Source: Patagioenas fasciata
Taxonomy: Eukaryota > Chordata > Aves > Columbiformes > Columbidae
Assembly (NCBI RefSeq): GCF_037038585.1
Contig: NC_092541.1
Location: 6,310,945 to 6,374,944 of the forward strand
DNA: 64,000 nt
Direction of reading: 5' to 3'
A program made the translations under genes and the position numbers. The notes beneath the pieces are model-generated. The model was not told where the DNA came from, did not search any database, and saw nothing but the letters and a program-made list of their open reading frames with translations. Each line of letters opens with the position of its first letter. The first letter of the stretch is position 1. This document shows positions 11,365 to 21,375 of this stretch, in pieces.

Positions 11365-12215
11365 TGGCTCACAGAATCACTGGAAGGTTGAAGTGGGAGG
11401 GCACTTCAGGAGATCATCTGGTCAAGCCCCCTACTCAAGGCCATCTAAAGCAGGTGTCTCAGGACCACACCCACACAGCTTGTGAATATTGCCAAGAATG
11501 GAGACCCAACAGCCTCTCTGGGCAACCTGTGCCAGTGCTCAGACACCCTCACAGTGAAAAGCTCTTTCCTGTTTTCCAAATGGATCCTCCCATATTTCAG
11601 CTTGCACATATTGCCCCTTGACCTGTCATTGACCACCACTGCAAAGAGCTGGCCCAGACATCCCTGTACCTTGCCTTCATAGGTTTCTACACATTGATGA
11701 CACACCACTCATGGCCTTCTCTACTCCAGGGTCAACAGACCCAGCTCTCTCAGCACTTCCTCATATAAGAGGTGTTCCAGTCCCATAACCATCTTTGTGT
11801 CCTTTCTCTACATTCTCTCCTCTATGCCTGAGTCTCTCTTGTCCTGGGGAGCCAAGAAGTGGAGCCATTACTCCAGGTGTGACCTCAGCAGTGCTGAGTA
11901 GAGGAGAAGGATCCAGCTCCCTGGCCTGCTGGCAATACGTTGTCCAGTGCATCCCAGGCTACCATTAGTCACCTTGGCTGCAAAAGGCACATTTCCAGAC
12001 AAGTAGTTGTCCAACAGAACCCCTGGGTCCTTTTCTGACAACATGATTCCCAGCTGAGCAGCTCCCAGTCTGCCCTGGTACATGGGGTTGTTGTTCCTCC
12101 TCAGATGCAGAACTTTGCTCTTCCCCTTTTGTGGAAGTGCAGGAGGTTCCTGTCAGTCCATTTCTCAGGCTGTCGAGGCCCCTCGGGATGGCAGCACAGG
12201 CCTCGGAGTGTCTTG
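11365..12215 (-). mobile_element. CR1 LINE fragment (- strand)
   Basis: The plus-strand text shows the usual reversed CR1 3' region (CTCTCTGGGCAACCTGTGCC near 11513, then GGCCTTCTCTACTCCAGG). The minus strand carries GIMLSEKDPGVLLDN and NGSLGCTGQRIASR, CR1 C-terminal motifs. The element runs almost up to the GC-rich cassette of VHδ B; edges are approximate. Confidence 0.8.
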
Positions 12216-12229
12216 GTCCACGCGGGCAG

Positions 12230-13074
12230 GGGATGGGAGTGAGGACAGGGTAGGATGGGGTGCGTGGCACGCGGAGGGTCCCGCGAGGACACGCCGCGGC
12301 CCGACAGCCCGTCCCTGGCGCTGGGGCTGGGCCGGCCGAGCCAGCGACCCCCTTCCGCAGGGCTGGGCAGGGCAACAAGGCGGGACAGCGCCGGAGCCGC
12401 GCTGGGAGCAGAGGGGCAGGAGTCTTGGTCTGCCGGGGCACCGCGCTCCTCCTCTGCCGACGGCCCTGCCCCGCGGCCCTCCCCGCACCGCCCCTCTCCT
12501 GCCACCAAGGGGCTGCGGCAGCGGGGGCCGGGCCGGGTGTGCCGCGGGCGGGCGGAGGCGTCGGGGCTGGCCCGGAGGGGCTGAGGCGGCGGGGCGGGCA
12601 GGAGCTGGCTGAGCGCGGCTCCCGCGCGGCCGTTCGGCCCCGGCCGGCCCCTTTGCGCAGGGTGCGATGGCGCCCGGGCTGGGGCCGTGGCTCCTGACCT
12701 TGTCCTTGGCCGCGGGGCCGGCAGGTGAGAGCCGGGCGGGGAAGACAGGCAGCCTGGGGCTGGGTCCAAGGCTGGCGCTGCCCTTCCTGGGGCCGCGGGG
12801 CTGCGGCTGCTACCGCCCCGGGCGCGCTGTCTCCTGGCGCTCGCCTTCCTTAGCGGGGAAGCGGAGGGCGGGAGACATGGAGGCCGAGCGTTTCCGTTGG
12901 CGGGTCGGGCCCAAGGGTCGGGGCAGGCGCGGCCCTGTCCCGGGCGCGGGGCTTTGCCGGGAGAGAGGGGGTGGCGGCTGGCGCTGCGCCGGGGCGGGGG
13001 GCGCCGGGCCGTCGGCTGAACGTGCTCGGGCCGTGGGCGCGCCCTGCCCGGCTGCCTGCGCTCTCCGTCCGCAG
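12230..13074. promoter_or_regulatory. CpG-rich 5' and leader-intron region of VHδ B
   Basis: GC- and CpG-rich like the matching region of VHδ A. No octamer or TATA element is apparent upstream of the ATG at 12667. Promoter role is inferred. Confidence 0.45.
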
Positions 13075-13381
13075 GGGTGTGGGCGCAGCTGAGGCTGGTG
13101 GAGGCCGGCGGAGGGCTGCGAGCGCCCGGGGACTCCGTGCTCCTCTCCTGCCACGCTTACGGCTTCACATTCGAGACTTACGAAGTCCTCTGGTACCGTC
13201 AGACACCCAGTGGCAGCATCGAGTGGCTGTCCTACATCAACTATGGTGCTTCAGTTATTAAACTCGGGCAGTCAGTGGAGGGTCGAGCCACAGTGTCTCG
13301 TAACAATTCCCTCTCTGAGTCATCTTTGTCCCTGCATGTTCTGCACTCCCGGGACTCTGCCCGCTACTTCTGCACCCTTCT
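12667..13381 (+). CDS. Intact VHδ variable gene B (two exons)
   Basis: Second intact heavy-chain-like V gene, paralogue of VHδ A. Exon 1 (12667-12724) encodes MAPGLGPWLLTLSLAAGPA and ends at GTGAGA. Exon 2 starts at 13075 after CAG and reads [20 protein letters not shown], first Cys in LLSCHAYGF, core Trp in LWYRQTP, and second Cys in ARYFC. Frameworks 1 and 3 are nearly identical to gene A. Changes cluster in CDR1 (FETYEV against PENYRV), the FR2 turn (SGSIEW against ARPEW) and CDR2 (INYGAS against INWDSS), which suggests diversification of the binding loops. The leader intron is shorter than in gene A. There are no stops. The exon ends at the heptamer (13382). Confidence 0.93.
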
Positions 13382-13420
13382 CACGGAAACGGGAAATCCA
13401 GTTGAGCTTTAACAAAAACC
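13382..13420 (+). promoter_or_regulatory. 23-RSS of VHδ B (weak heptamer, perfect nonamer)
   Basis: Heptamer CACGGAA (13382-13388) keeps the critical CAC but matches only 4 of 7 consensus bases. The spacer is exactly 23 bp and the nonamer ACAAAAACC (13412-13420) is perfect. The poor heptamer may lower use of this gene compared with gene A. Confidence 0.88.
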
Positions 13421-15124
13421 TCCTGCTTCCTTCCTTATCAAATTCTGCCACAGACAGAAAGTGACAGGGAAGAAGGATTTTTAGGAAGCAGCACAGCAAC
13501 AAGCATTAAAGAGTTAAAATCTGAAAACAGAAAGCCAAAGAAAAGAAAGCCAGATTTGAAATGGGTTTCTAACCCTCATGTTGTTGAGACAGCACCAAAG
13601 CACTACACCAAATGAGTTGAATTGTAGAACATCTTGTCCTCTGTGCAACTACCCATCCCATGGCTGTGCTGAATCCCCTCCGCAAATGGTCTTGTTGGAG
13701 CAACCATTAAAAGCAAGAGGAGGGAAAGGACTAAGACAGTCTGTGTAGGGTCAGTGTGGAGTGGGCAGTGCTCCTCAAAATGGTGTCATCCATCAAGACA
13801 GTGACACTGTGTAAGGGTTCAGTCAATGTCCTATCATGTGGCCGTAGGGGGAGCTCTGGCATTCTTTTGAGTAGAATGAGCATGGAGAAGGGATTGTCCC
13901 TGCTCTGCTGAGCAGCCCCAACAGCCTGGTCCCCACTGTGTGTTGTGCACATGAGTTCTGGGGGAAGAACTGGTGAGCATGAGCCCGCACATCTACCCCA
14001 GACGATCAGTGCCAAGGATGACCAAGATCTCCCCTGCCTTTGCTGCATTTGCTGCTGGAGGGGTCTGGAAGGGCTACAAGGGGAAGAGTCACATGGAGAA
14101 GTGTAAGCATGAGTGAGTGGAAGAGCAGGATGCTTGGCTAAACTGGAGGTAGCAGGGAAAGGGGCACATCTGCCTAGGGGTGCCCTGTCCAATTGGAGTT
14201 GTGCTCAGTGGTGTCCCATCCAGGAGCAGCAGGTCAGCAGCACCAAGGGACAGGGGACCTCTGGAAGGACAGCTTGCCAGCCCCAGGACCACCTCTCAAG
14301 TGTCCGCAGCTCCCTGTACTCCTTCCTCAGAAAAAGGTTGGGTTGGCCTGACAGCACCACATCACATTTGCCCACCAGAGGATTTCCTGCCAAGTGAGCA
14401 TTCTGTTATTTCACTCTGCAGGGTGAGGGACATCCAGGAGGGCCCCAACAGCTTCACCTTCTTCTGTTCCTCCAGTCCCTGCCTCTCTCCTTCACTGTTG
14501 TCACAGAATGGAGAGGGACTAGGTGGGACAAGGGCTGTCAGCAGTGACAGGTCCACAGACAGGGAAGATGTGGGCAGTGCTGTTCAGGAGGGAGAGAGAA
14601 GCTGGAGAGGGGTGAGACAGAGCGGGTTTGGCCACGTGGACTGCGGTGTGCATGGGGTTATTACCCATGGTAGATAAGTGAAAGGAAGGGTGATACCACC
14701 CAGGAAGGAAGCACGTCCCTGTGCTCTGCATAGCTCTGTGGAGCTGTGCTGACCGCTCCCAGTCTGACCTGTTAGCTGAATCAACCTCCCCACCCATCAA
14801 TACAGAGCACTCTGGGAACAGTCCTCCTCCTCTTCTGCTGTGAATTAGACACCTCCATCCAACCTGGCTCTTCTGCTGTGTGGGGACATGCAGGGCACCT
14901 GCCTGCTGCACCCACATCTTGGGGTCTATGCTATGCACTTAAACTGGACACTGTGCTCGTGGTGCATCTTGCAAAGACCATGTTGAGGATGGCAGCATAG
15001 GGCTCAAGTCCAGGTTACTCTGAGAGGCACTTGGCCATCCTGTGCTCATTGAGAACAGTTTCCGGGAGAAGAGAGCAGGTACCTCATCATCCCAACTTGG
15101 CAAAGACAAAGGGATTTGTCCTCC
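13421..15124. other. 3' flank of VHδ B, no gene recognised
   Basis: Non-coding flank related to 7944-9465, with an extra insertion of about 170 bp near 13803-13965. No further gene was seen. Confidence 0.6.
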
Positions 15125-15182
15125 ATGGTGCAAAACCTTCCTGCTTCAAATGGAAAGTGGAGAAAAAGCTTCATGATCTAAC

Positions 15183-15557
15183 AGGAGAAAAAAAGGGAGG
15201 AAAACATGGTGTCTCCTTCCTCGGGATCCCTGATTCCTGGTACCAGCTCTATTCCTCTTCCTGCTTTCATCAGCGTAATTTGAAGAGGACTACTTACTTC
15301 ATCCCAAAGACCCCCTAAAAGACTACCAGAGGACACTGCGCATGATCAAAGTAGTTCCAAGATGTTGCAATCAATGTTGAGTAACTATTACGTATTCTAA
15401 TGAATATATGAATATGTATGTGAATGGACTGTATAAATACTGTGTAACTTAAACTGACCATTGAAGCCAGCTTTGGGTGCGAACCCCTGGTTTCCCGGCG
15501 CTGGAATAAAGCACCGCATATAACTACGCCTGTGGTTATGTGTTCTGATTGCTAACA
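15183..15557 (+). mobile_element. Endogenous retroviral-type LTR (solo or 3' end)
   Basis: A purine-rich tract (15183-15204) precedes a possible LTR start at TG (15207). Inside are a TATA box (TATAAATA, 15432-15439) and a poly(A) signal AATAAA (15505-15510), with a CA end at 15557 (GCTAACA). This order fits the U3-R-U5 layout of an LTR. No coding retroviral sequence is visible. The left edge is uncertain and the family was not identified. Confidence 0.65.
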
Positions 15558-15610
15558 CTTCTGTGCTGTTCCACAGGGACAGGAAATCCAGCTGAGCTTT
15601 AACACAAACC
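15558..15610 (+). pseudogene. Orphan V gene 3' end with 23-RSS
   Basis: Directly after the LTR end comes CTTCTGTGCTGTTC, matching the codons for FCAV at the end of a V region. It is followed by heptamer CACAGGG (15572-15578), a 23-bp spacer and nonamer ACACAAACC (15602-15610). The spacer is nearly identical to those of the VHδ genes, so this is the tail of a VHδ gene whose body is gone, probably through LTR insertion and deletion. Confidence 0.82.
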
Positions 15611-15760
15611 TGGTGGGGCCCAGCAGAGGGTTCAAGAGTGCTGAGCTAATTCCATCGTTTGCCCAGAGAGAGAGGGGCTGTTACTGTACACCACATGATT
15701 CTGGGCTTTCTGCAAGAACTCCTTTCCTGAAACTGCCAATTTCTATCCCCTGAGCCGCAG

Positions 15761-15820
15761 ATGCAGTGTTTTATTCTGCGGAGGTTGTTCATTGTGTTTC
15801 TGTCACCCAACCAGCCTGGC
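15761..15820 (+). pseudogene. Possible leader of the Vα/Vδ-type pseudogene
   Basis: An ATG opens a hydrophobic run (MQCFILRRLFIVFLS) about 260 bp before the V exon of the pseudogene at 16023. Size and position fit a signal-peptide exon, but no strong splice donor follows. This is a tentative link. Confidence 0.3.
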
Positions 15821-16022
15821 CACTGTGTTTGCCTGTGGCCTTTCTATGCCTTCCACCTGTTCCTTTGTTCCCTGAGTTACCCAAAGGACTTGGGCTTTGG
15901 CATCATAATAGCCTTGCAACATAATTGCCCACTTCCCTTGATCCTTTCATGTGCCATTTTCTTCCACCAGTGAGACCAAAGGAGTGGGTGAAGAGCTTTG
16001 ATTTTATTTCAGCTGCATTTCA

Positions 16023-16354
16023 GGGTGATGAGATCAAGCAACGACATCTGCAACATCTGCAGTGTGGTGGCAAGCAGGGAATACTGGGGCCTTGCGATGC
16101 ACTTACAGCTCCAACTCCTCCTATATTTATGTGGCCTGATATCAGCAGTATCCTGGTGGACCCCTGCAGTACTTGGTGCAGAGCAAGGGCCAGGGAAACT
16201 CCTAAAGCCACAGCCAAGAGGTTTGCCTGCCAGGCTGACAAGAGCTCTGGGATGCTGGGCATCACCAAATTGGAACTGGGGGACAGTGCGCTCTATTACT
16301 GCACCTTGCAGGGGCCACAGTGAGAGACACTTAGGGCGTGCCTGAACATCAGCT
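16023..16354 (+). pseudogene. Conventional Vα/Vδ-type pseudogene with 23-RSS
   Basis: Unlike the VHδ genes, this V is of the ordinary TCR alpha/delta kind. After a TTTCAG acceptor (ending 16022) the exon begins GDEIKQ. In another frame it reads LRCTYSSNSSYIYVA, then TGA in place of the core Trp, then YQQYPGGPLQYLVQ and a second stop. In a further frame the end reads RFACQADKSSGMLGITKLEL then GDSALYYCTLQ with the second Cys. The RSS has a perfect heptamer CACAGTG (16316-16322), a 23-bp spacer and a poor nonamer ACATCAGCT (16346-16354). Frame changes plus stops make it dead. Confidence 0.85.
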
Positions 16355-16504
16355 TTCTCCCCTCTCGCTGTCCCCTCCTGCATGTTCACAGGTGTCCCAG
16401 CCCATCTCACTGGTGAGTCTGTGAATGGGCTGTGCTTGGGCTCAGAGAGAGGGGGGTTTCATCATGCCTGACTGCTGTCAATCATTCAGAGGATATGCTA
16501 GGAT

Positions 16505-16940
16505 CAGATAGGATAGAATACAATAGAATAGAATTAGAATAGACTATTTCAGTTGAAAGGACATACAGTGATCATCTAGTCCAACTGCCTGACAACTTCA
16601 GGGCTGACCAAGTTAAAGCATGTTATTGAGGGCATTGTCCAAATGCCTCTTGAACACTAACAGTCATCGATCACCTCTCTAGGATGCCTGTTCCATAGTT
16701 TGACTGCCCTCTCAGTAAGCTAATGCTTCCTAAACCTGCCATGGTGCAGCTTTAAAGCTTTCCCATGCATCCTGTCACTGGGTACCAGTGAGAAGTGATC
16801 AGCACCTCGCTCTCCACTTTGCCTCCTCAGGAACCTGTAGAGAGCAATGAGATCACCCCTCAGCCTCCTTTTCTCCAACCTAGACAAACTCAAAATCCTT
16901 AGCCGCTCCCTATAGGATGTTCCTTCCAGCCTTCATGGGG
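16505..16940 (-). mobile_element. CR1 LINE 3' fragment (- strand)
   Basis: Begins with a reversed CR1 tail (repeats of AATAGAAT and GATCATCTAGTCCAACTGCC) and continues with the usual reversed 3' region (GAGATCACCCCTCAGCCTCC near 16850). Edges are approximate. Confidence 0.8.
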
Positions 16941-17142
16941 GAAACCCTGATACAGTAAAACTGAGCAGTGCAGGTCTGTGGGTAGAGAGGAGCTGGGAAG
17001 AGGTGAGCAGGATCTGCCCATCCTTGCTAGCTGTACAGGGACAGAGAAGTACTCAGAGGTTTCCACAAGGGAACTTAACATGCCCTTTCCTGCCTTCCAT
17101 GCGTTGCATAAATTGAGGCAATAGTCCTTCCCCTCTACTCAC

Positions 17143-17345
17143 ACAATCACTTAATGACTGAGGTTGGAAGGGACCTCCAGAGGTCATCCAGCTCAACTGC
17201 TCTGCTTCAGCAGGGCCAGCTAGAGCCTGATGTCGAGACATCTTTTGAATATCTTCAAGCCTGGAGACTTATCAAGCTTCCTGGGCAACCTGTCCTAGTG
17301 CTCACTCACCATCACACGGAAGAAGTGGTTTTTAACATTTAGAGG
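17143..17345 (-). mobile_element. CR1 LINE 3' end (- strand)
   Basis: Short reversed CR1 3' end: GAGGTTGGAAGGGACCTCCA, then GGTCATCCAGCTCAACTGC and CTGGGCAACCTGTCCTAG. It ends just before the exon of the divergent VH pseudogene. Confidence 0.82.
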
Positions 17346-17395
17346 GAGTCCTTGAGCTATTGTGATCTGTTCAGCCTTGTCTCCTGGGGCTGCAG

Positions 17396-17743
17396 GTGCC
17401 TTTTCTCAGGTGCAGACAGAGACCTCTGGTCCCACAGTAGGGAAGGTCTCAGAGGCTCTCATGCTCATCTGCCACATCTCTGTCATACTCATCACCAATA
17501 GCAGCTACGCTTGGGACTGGATCCGTCAGACTCCTGGCAGAGACCTGGATCATGTAGTGCTGAAGGTTCCTTTCACAGGACTCCAGCACATTTTTCTTCC
17601 CTCCAGACCTGAGTCACCAGCTCTGCAGAGCCCTCCAGGAACTGACTCTCCCTGGAAGTGCTCTGGCCATCAGCTGCAGACACGGCCACCTATTTCTGCA
17701 GCACCAGAGAGCTGGAAAAGGACATAGTGTTGAAACACAGGCA
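17396..17743 (+). pseudogene. Divergent VH-type pseudogene 4 with 23-RSS remnant
   Basis: After a CAG acceptor (17393-17395) the exon starts with a second leader part leading into SQVQTETSGPTVG, the same arrangement as immunoglobulin VH genes. It continues ALMLICHISVILITNSSYAW then DWIRQTPGRDLDHV, with first Cys and core Trp. The insert before the Trp (TNSSYAWDWIRQ) recalls a different VH clan from the GC-rich VHδ genes. The frame is lost after FR2. FR3 is recognisable in another frame as AADTATYFCSTREL. The probable RSS is heptamer CAGAGAG (17705-17711), a 23-bp spacer and a degraded nonamer ACACAGGCA (17735-17743). Confidence 0.78.
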
Positions 17744-18377
17744 GGGCCAGGGCAGAACTGGAAGAAGGGATTTTAAATCCAGTCCGGTCATTTGTGGTTG
17801 CTGCAAGGTAAGATTTTTCCCAGACTTCTCAAGACTAATCTAGGCTGGCTTTTTCCAGAAACAGGCACAGAGCAGCAGCAGTCTCTCACAAGCACACACA
17901 AAACCATGAACATGCTATTACTTTCTTGCTTTCTTCTCAGTCTTTCTCACAGGCAGAAAGTGACAGGGAAAGAGGTTTGTTCTTTTGGAAGAAGTGCAAC
18001 AAGCATTGAAAGAATTAAAATTTGAACATGGAAAGACAGAACTTAATTGCATTTGGACACCTTACATCGTTCAGGGAGTCTTAGAGCAATATTGCAGCAG
18101 TGCATAACAACAGCCAATCAGTGGTACCCGAGAAAATGGGCACTGCACCGGGAACTACACTGCCGAGATGATTTTTCCCAGGATATGATGAAAAATTTCT
18201 TTTCTCCCTTCCACTTCATGTGAATAAACACACATGTCCATATTCTGAGAACTGAACATTCATTTCTGTATTTGGAAGTGTAGATTTTCATGGAAGTGCA
18301 TTTGCTTGTATGTCTCCATATGTAAATGCATCCATATGCTTTTATGCATATGTCCATTGCCTTTGAATAATACCCCA
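17744..18377. other. Intergenic, no gene recognised
   Basis: AT-rich DNA between the last V pseudogene and a CR1/mariner cluster. Nothing recognisable was seen. Confidence 0.5.
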
Positions 18378-18518
18378 AGCCTGTCAGTATTTAAGAAGAA
18401 ACTAGACAACACCCTCAGACACACGGTGTGAACTGTGGGGTGTTGTGTGCAGGGACAGGAGTTGGACTCGATGATCCTTGTGGGTCTGTTCCAACTCAGG
18501 ACATTCTATGGTTCTATG
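18378..18518 (+). mobile_element. CR1 LINE 3' end (+ strand)
   Basis: Plus-strand CR1 tail: AAGAAACTAGACAACACCCT, then GTTGGACTCGATGATCCTTG and the terminal ATTCTATGGTTCTATG. It abuts the truncated mariner fragment. Confidence 0.85.
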
Positions 18519-19461
18519 CCCTAGGTGTCCTATACAAACTAGAGATACGTGGGAGGTCATTTGCTCAGCATACTTCTCAGAGCAGATTACTTAATGGTTT
18601 TGCTGGGATTCAGAAAGCTGTAGTGGATCAGACTGACAGCAGAGCACTAAACAGCGACCATGATGTTTCTTTCGTGCAAGTTCAGCTTTGGGAAGTGCTT
18701 TGGAGGCTCTTCTCCATCCAGCCACTGAGCTTGTTGTTGCTGTTTGTCATATAAAATCCACTTTTCATCACACATCGCAACCGAGAAATGGTTTGTTGTT
18801 GTTGCGTAGAATAAGAGCAGACGAGACTTCAAAATGATGATTTTTTTTATTTTTGGTCTGCTCATGAGATACCTACTCTTTGAGCTTTTTCACCTTTCCA
18901 ATTTGCTTCGAATACCGAATGACCATAGAATGGTGGAAGTTGAGTTCTTTGGCAACTTCTCATGTGGTTGTAAGAGGATCAGCTTCAATAATTGCTCTCA
19001 ATTGGTTGTTGTCAACTTGCAATGACCAGTGGCTATGCTCTTCATCTTCAAGGCTCTCGTCTCCTTTGCAAAACATCTTGACCCACCGCTGCACTGCATG
19101 TTTGTTATCAGTTCCTGGGCCAAATATGTTGTTGATGTTATGAGTTGTCCCTGCTGCTTTATGACCCATTTTGAACTCAAAAGAAAAAATGGCTCAAATT
19201 TGCTTTTTGTCTAACAAAATTTCAATAGTCTAAAACAAATAAAAAATAAACAGCAAGTAATAAGTCCAAAACAAAACAAAACAAAAAACCAAAAAAACCC
19301 GGACCAAAACAAAGAAACAAAAAACAACAACCAACCAAGCATAAAGTGAGAAAAGAGCATTAAAATGATGTATAATAAACACCATATTTATTTAAGAATG
19401 TATTTTAATACCAAACAGCAAATTTCAATAATGCCAAAACTGCAATTCTTTTGCACCAACC
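18519..19461 (-). mobile_element. Mariner DNA transposon, 3'-truncated (- strand)
   Basis: The right end carries a mariner terminal inverted repeat; read on the minus strand it starts AGGTTGGTGCAAAAG (18-20 bp inside 19440-19461) and is flanked by TA. The minus strand encodes pieces of a mariner transposase: N-terminal DNA-binding part (NNIFGPGTDNKHAVQRW, then KGDESLEDEE, LRAIIEADP), then the catalytic part with CDEKWILYDKQQ and KHFPKLNLHERNIM, then, past a stop, LIHYSFLNPS. Frameshifts and stops show that it is inactive. The left end and its inverted repeat are missing at the CR1 junction near 18518. Confidence 0.9.
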
Positions 19462-20030
19462 TAATAAAAATCAAATACCTGAGTAAATAAGCAGCTTTAG
19501 CACATTAAGACAGAGTCCACTAAACTGCTATCAGCTAAACAAAGACAACTTTTGAACACTTCATACACATGGACTCATTTTTTATTTGACTTGAAAATAG
19601 GCTTTTAGAACCTAAATACTTGAAGGTCTAGAAAGAGTTAGGGAATGCAGAATGAAAATAAATTGAAAATTAATAAGACTTGGGCAGCTGGCCCCCAGAT
19701 ATTCTTTAAAATATTTCACCCTAACTCCCTTAATGTCTGTTAAAAGACAAACCAGTAATCAGGTCCTTTAAGTGAGAACAGCTCTAACAACTGAAAAGGA
19801 ACAATATTCCCTTTTGGCAACTATGGGAAATATTTTAGTGAGAGATCAATATGATCCTATGTGCCAAAAAAAGCAATGGTGATGATAGTTTTAGTGTATA
19901 GCAGCCTCTCTGGAACAGTATTAGATTGTTCAGAAGTAGAACAATATAGAGGAAGAGGAAGAGGAAAAGAAAGCCCGGCTCTTCAAAGGACATGAAAGTG
20001 GAGACATCACCTGGCACTGAAAAAAGCATG
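19462..20030. other. Intergenic, no gene recognised
   Basis: AT-rich stretch between the mariner fragment and the first D segment. No gene or repeat was recognised. Confidence 0.5.
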
Positions 20031-20109
20031 TGTTTTTGTAGAACTGTCTACCACTGTGGGGACTACGTACCACAGTGATTCAAAAGGACTGAACCACTGT
20101 ACACAAACT
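20031..20109 (+). other. TRDD: Dδ1 diversity segment with both RSSs
   Basis: The left RSS is nonamer TGTTTTTGT (20031-20039), a 12-bp spacer and perfect heptamer CACTGTG (20052-20058). The coding core is GGGACTACGTAC (20059-20070). The right RSS is perfect heptamer CACAGTG (20071-20077), a 23-bp spacer and nonamer ACACAAACT (20101-20109). The 12-left, 23-right layout is that of Dδ and permits V-D, D-D and D-J joining. The three forward frames read GTTY, GLR and DYV without a stop. The element supplies part of CDR3 of the delta chain. The structure is unambiguous. Confidence 0.95.
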
Positions 20110-20699
20110 GTCTTACTCACTGCCTTGTCTTGAAGGTGGAAACATGGTGTCTTGTGTAGTCTCTTTTTCCTTATGCACACACGCAAATTCAGTTCCTATA
20201 ATGACACAAACAGCAGGCAGACCTCTTAATGCAGGGCCAGTTTCCCCAACATTCATTGTCAGATCTTGGATCCTGTAAGGGACATAATTTTAAACATCTG
20301 ACTGTCGGCTCAGGTTGAGCAAGTGGGTATTAACGGACTGTATATTAGCTGTTTTCATTTAAGCTTAGTGTTATGTTCTTCTGTTGATCTCAGACTACAG
20401 AGAAAGTAAGATTTGTTCACACTTTTTTGGTAAGAACAAAGATCCTTTTAGCTCCATATCCAACAGTGATCAGAAGCAGATGCATGAAGAACAAGAGCAG
20501 GAGAATAGAAAGGGTACTTCCCACTAGTAATCTCCCTGCTATTTGACATCAGAACAAGAGTTCTAAATCACGTTTAGCTCCTTTCTGTTTACCTGGTATG
20601 AGTCAATAACGGAAGATCAGCAAGGAGAAGAATTGTAACTACATGCAAGTGACTCCAGATGCACTTTAGCTTTCCTAACCCAATCCCTACATGATCAGA

Positions 20700-21375
20700 C
20701 AGGGCTTCTATAACCTTCCCAGGTAATGTTCCTCTGCTTCCAACTCTTGCACATTTCTTTTTTGAGATTATTCAGAAGCCCCTTGTTCATAATTTTGGCC
20801 TCCTGCCAGCTTTGCTTGACTTACTGCTTCCTCAAGAAGCTGATCTCTCAAAATCAAGCAGCTCTCCTAGATTCCTTCTCTGTCCAGGACTATAACCCGT
20901 GGGATTCTTCCAAGTAAATCCCTGAAGAGCCCAAATTCTGCTCTCCCGAAGTCCAGGGCTGTGGTCCTACTTTTTTCATTACTCCCTATTCTCTGGATCT
21001 TGAGCTCAAACACTGCATGATCACTGCAGCCAAGGCTGCGCCTGATCTTCACATCAACCAGCAATGCTTTGACACAGTTCATGGTTCACGGGGATCAGGG
21101 CCAGCAAACGTGAGACTTCTAACAGTAGTCTGAAGAAGACCTTATCCACTTCTTCTTCCTGATCAGGTGATCTCTAGTAGCCACCCACCACGATGTCACC
21201 CTTGTTGATCTGCCTCTAATCCTTAGCCATAAGCTGTCAGCTGGGTCACTGCACATCCTGAAGAAAAACTCCACACATTCCAGCTGCTCTCTGACAGAAA
21301 GGGCAATTGTTCCTCCTTGTCTTCCCAGACTGTCTTTCCTAAACTGCCTGGCTCCATGCACTACAGTACTTCTTG
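20700..21375 (-). mobile_element. CR1 LINE endonuclease-region fragment (- strand)
   Basis: The minus strand translates to CR1 ORF2 endonuclease pieces: REQLECVEFFFRM and DSLWLRIRGRS (21119-21361), then RRSLGCSDHAVFELK and SRTTALDFGRAEFGLFRDLL (20867-21082). The section between these two parts is deleted. The left limit is approximate. Confidence 0.8.

Larger units (their letters stand above)
12230..15124. repeat. VHδ tandem duplication unit, copy B
   Basis: Partner of the unit at 6686-9465, with the same order: GC-rich leader region, V gene, RSS and flank. Similarity ends after the GGGATTTGTCCTCCATGG motif near 15124, where LTR-type sequence begins. Confidence 0.85.

Noticed and set aside
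13800..13950. CACTGTG heptamers in the insertion of VHδ unit B
   Set aside because: No matching nonamers at 12 or 23 bp and no coding core.
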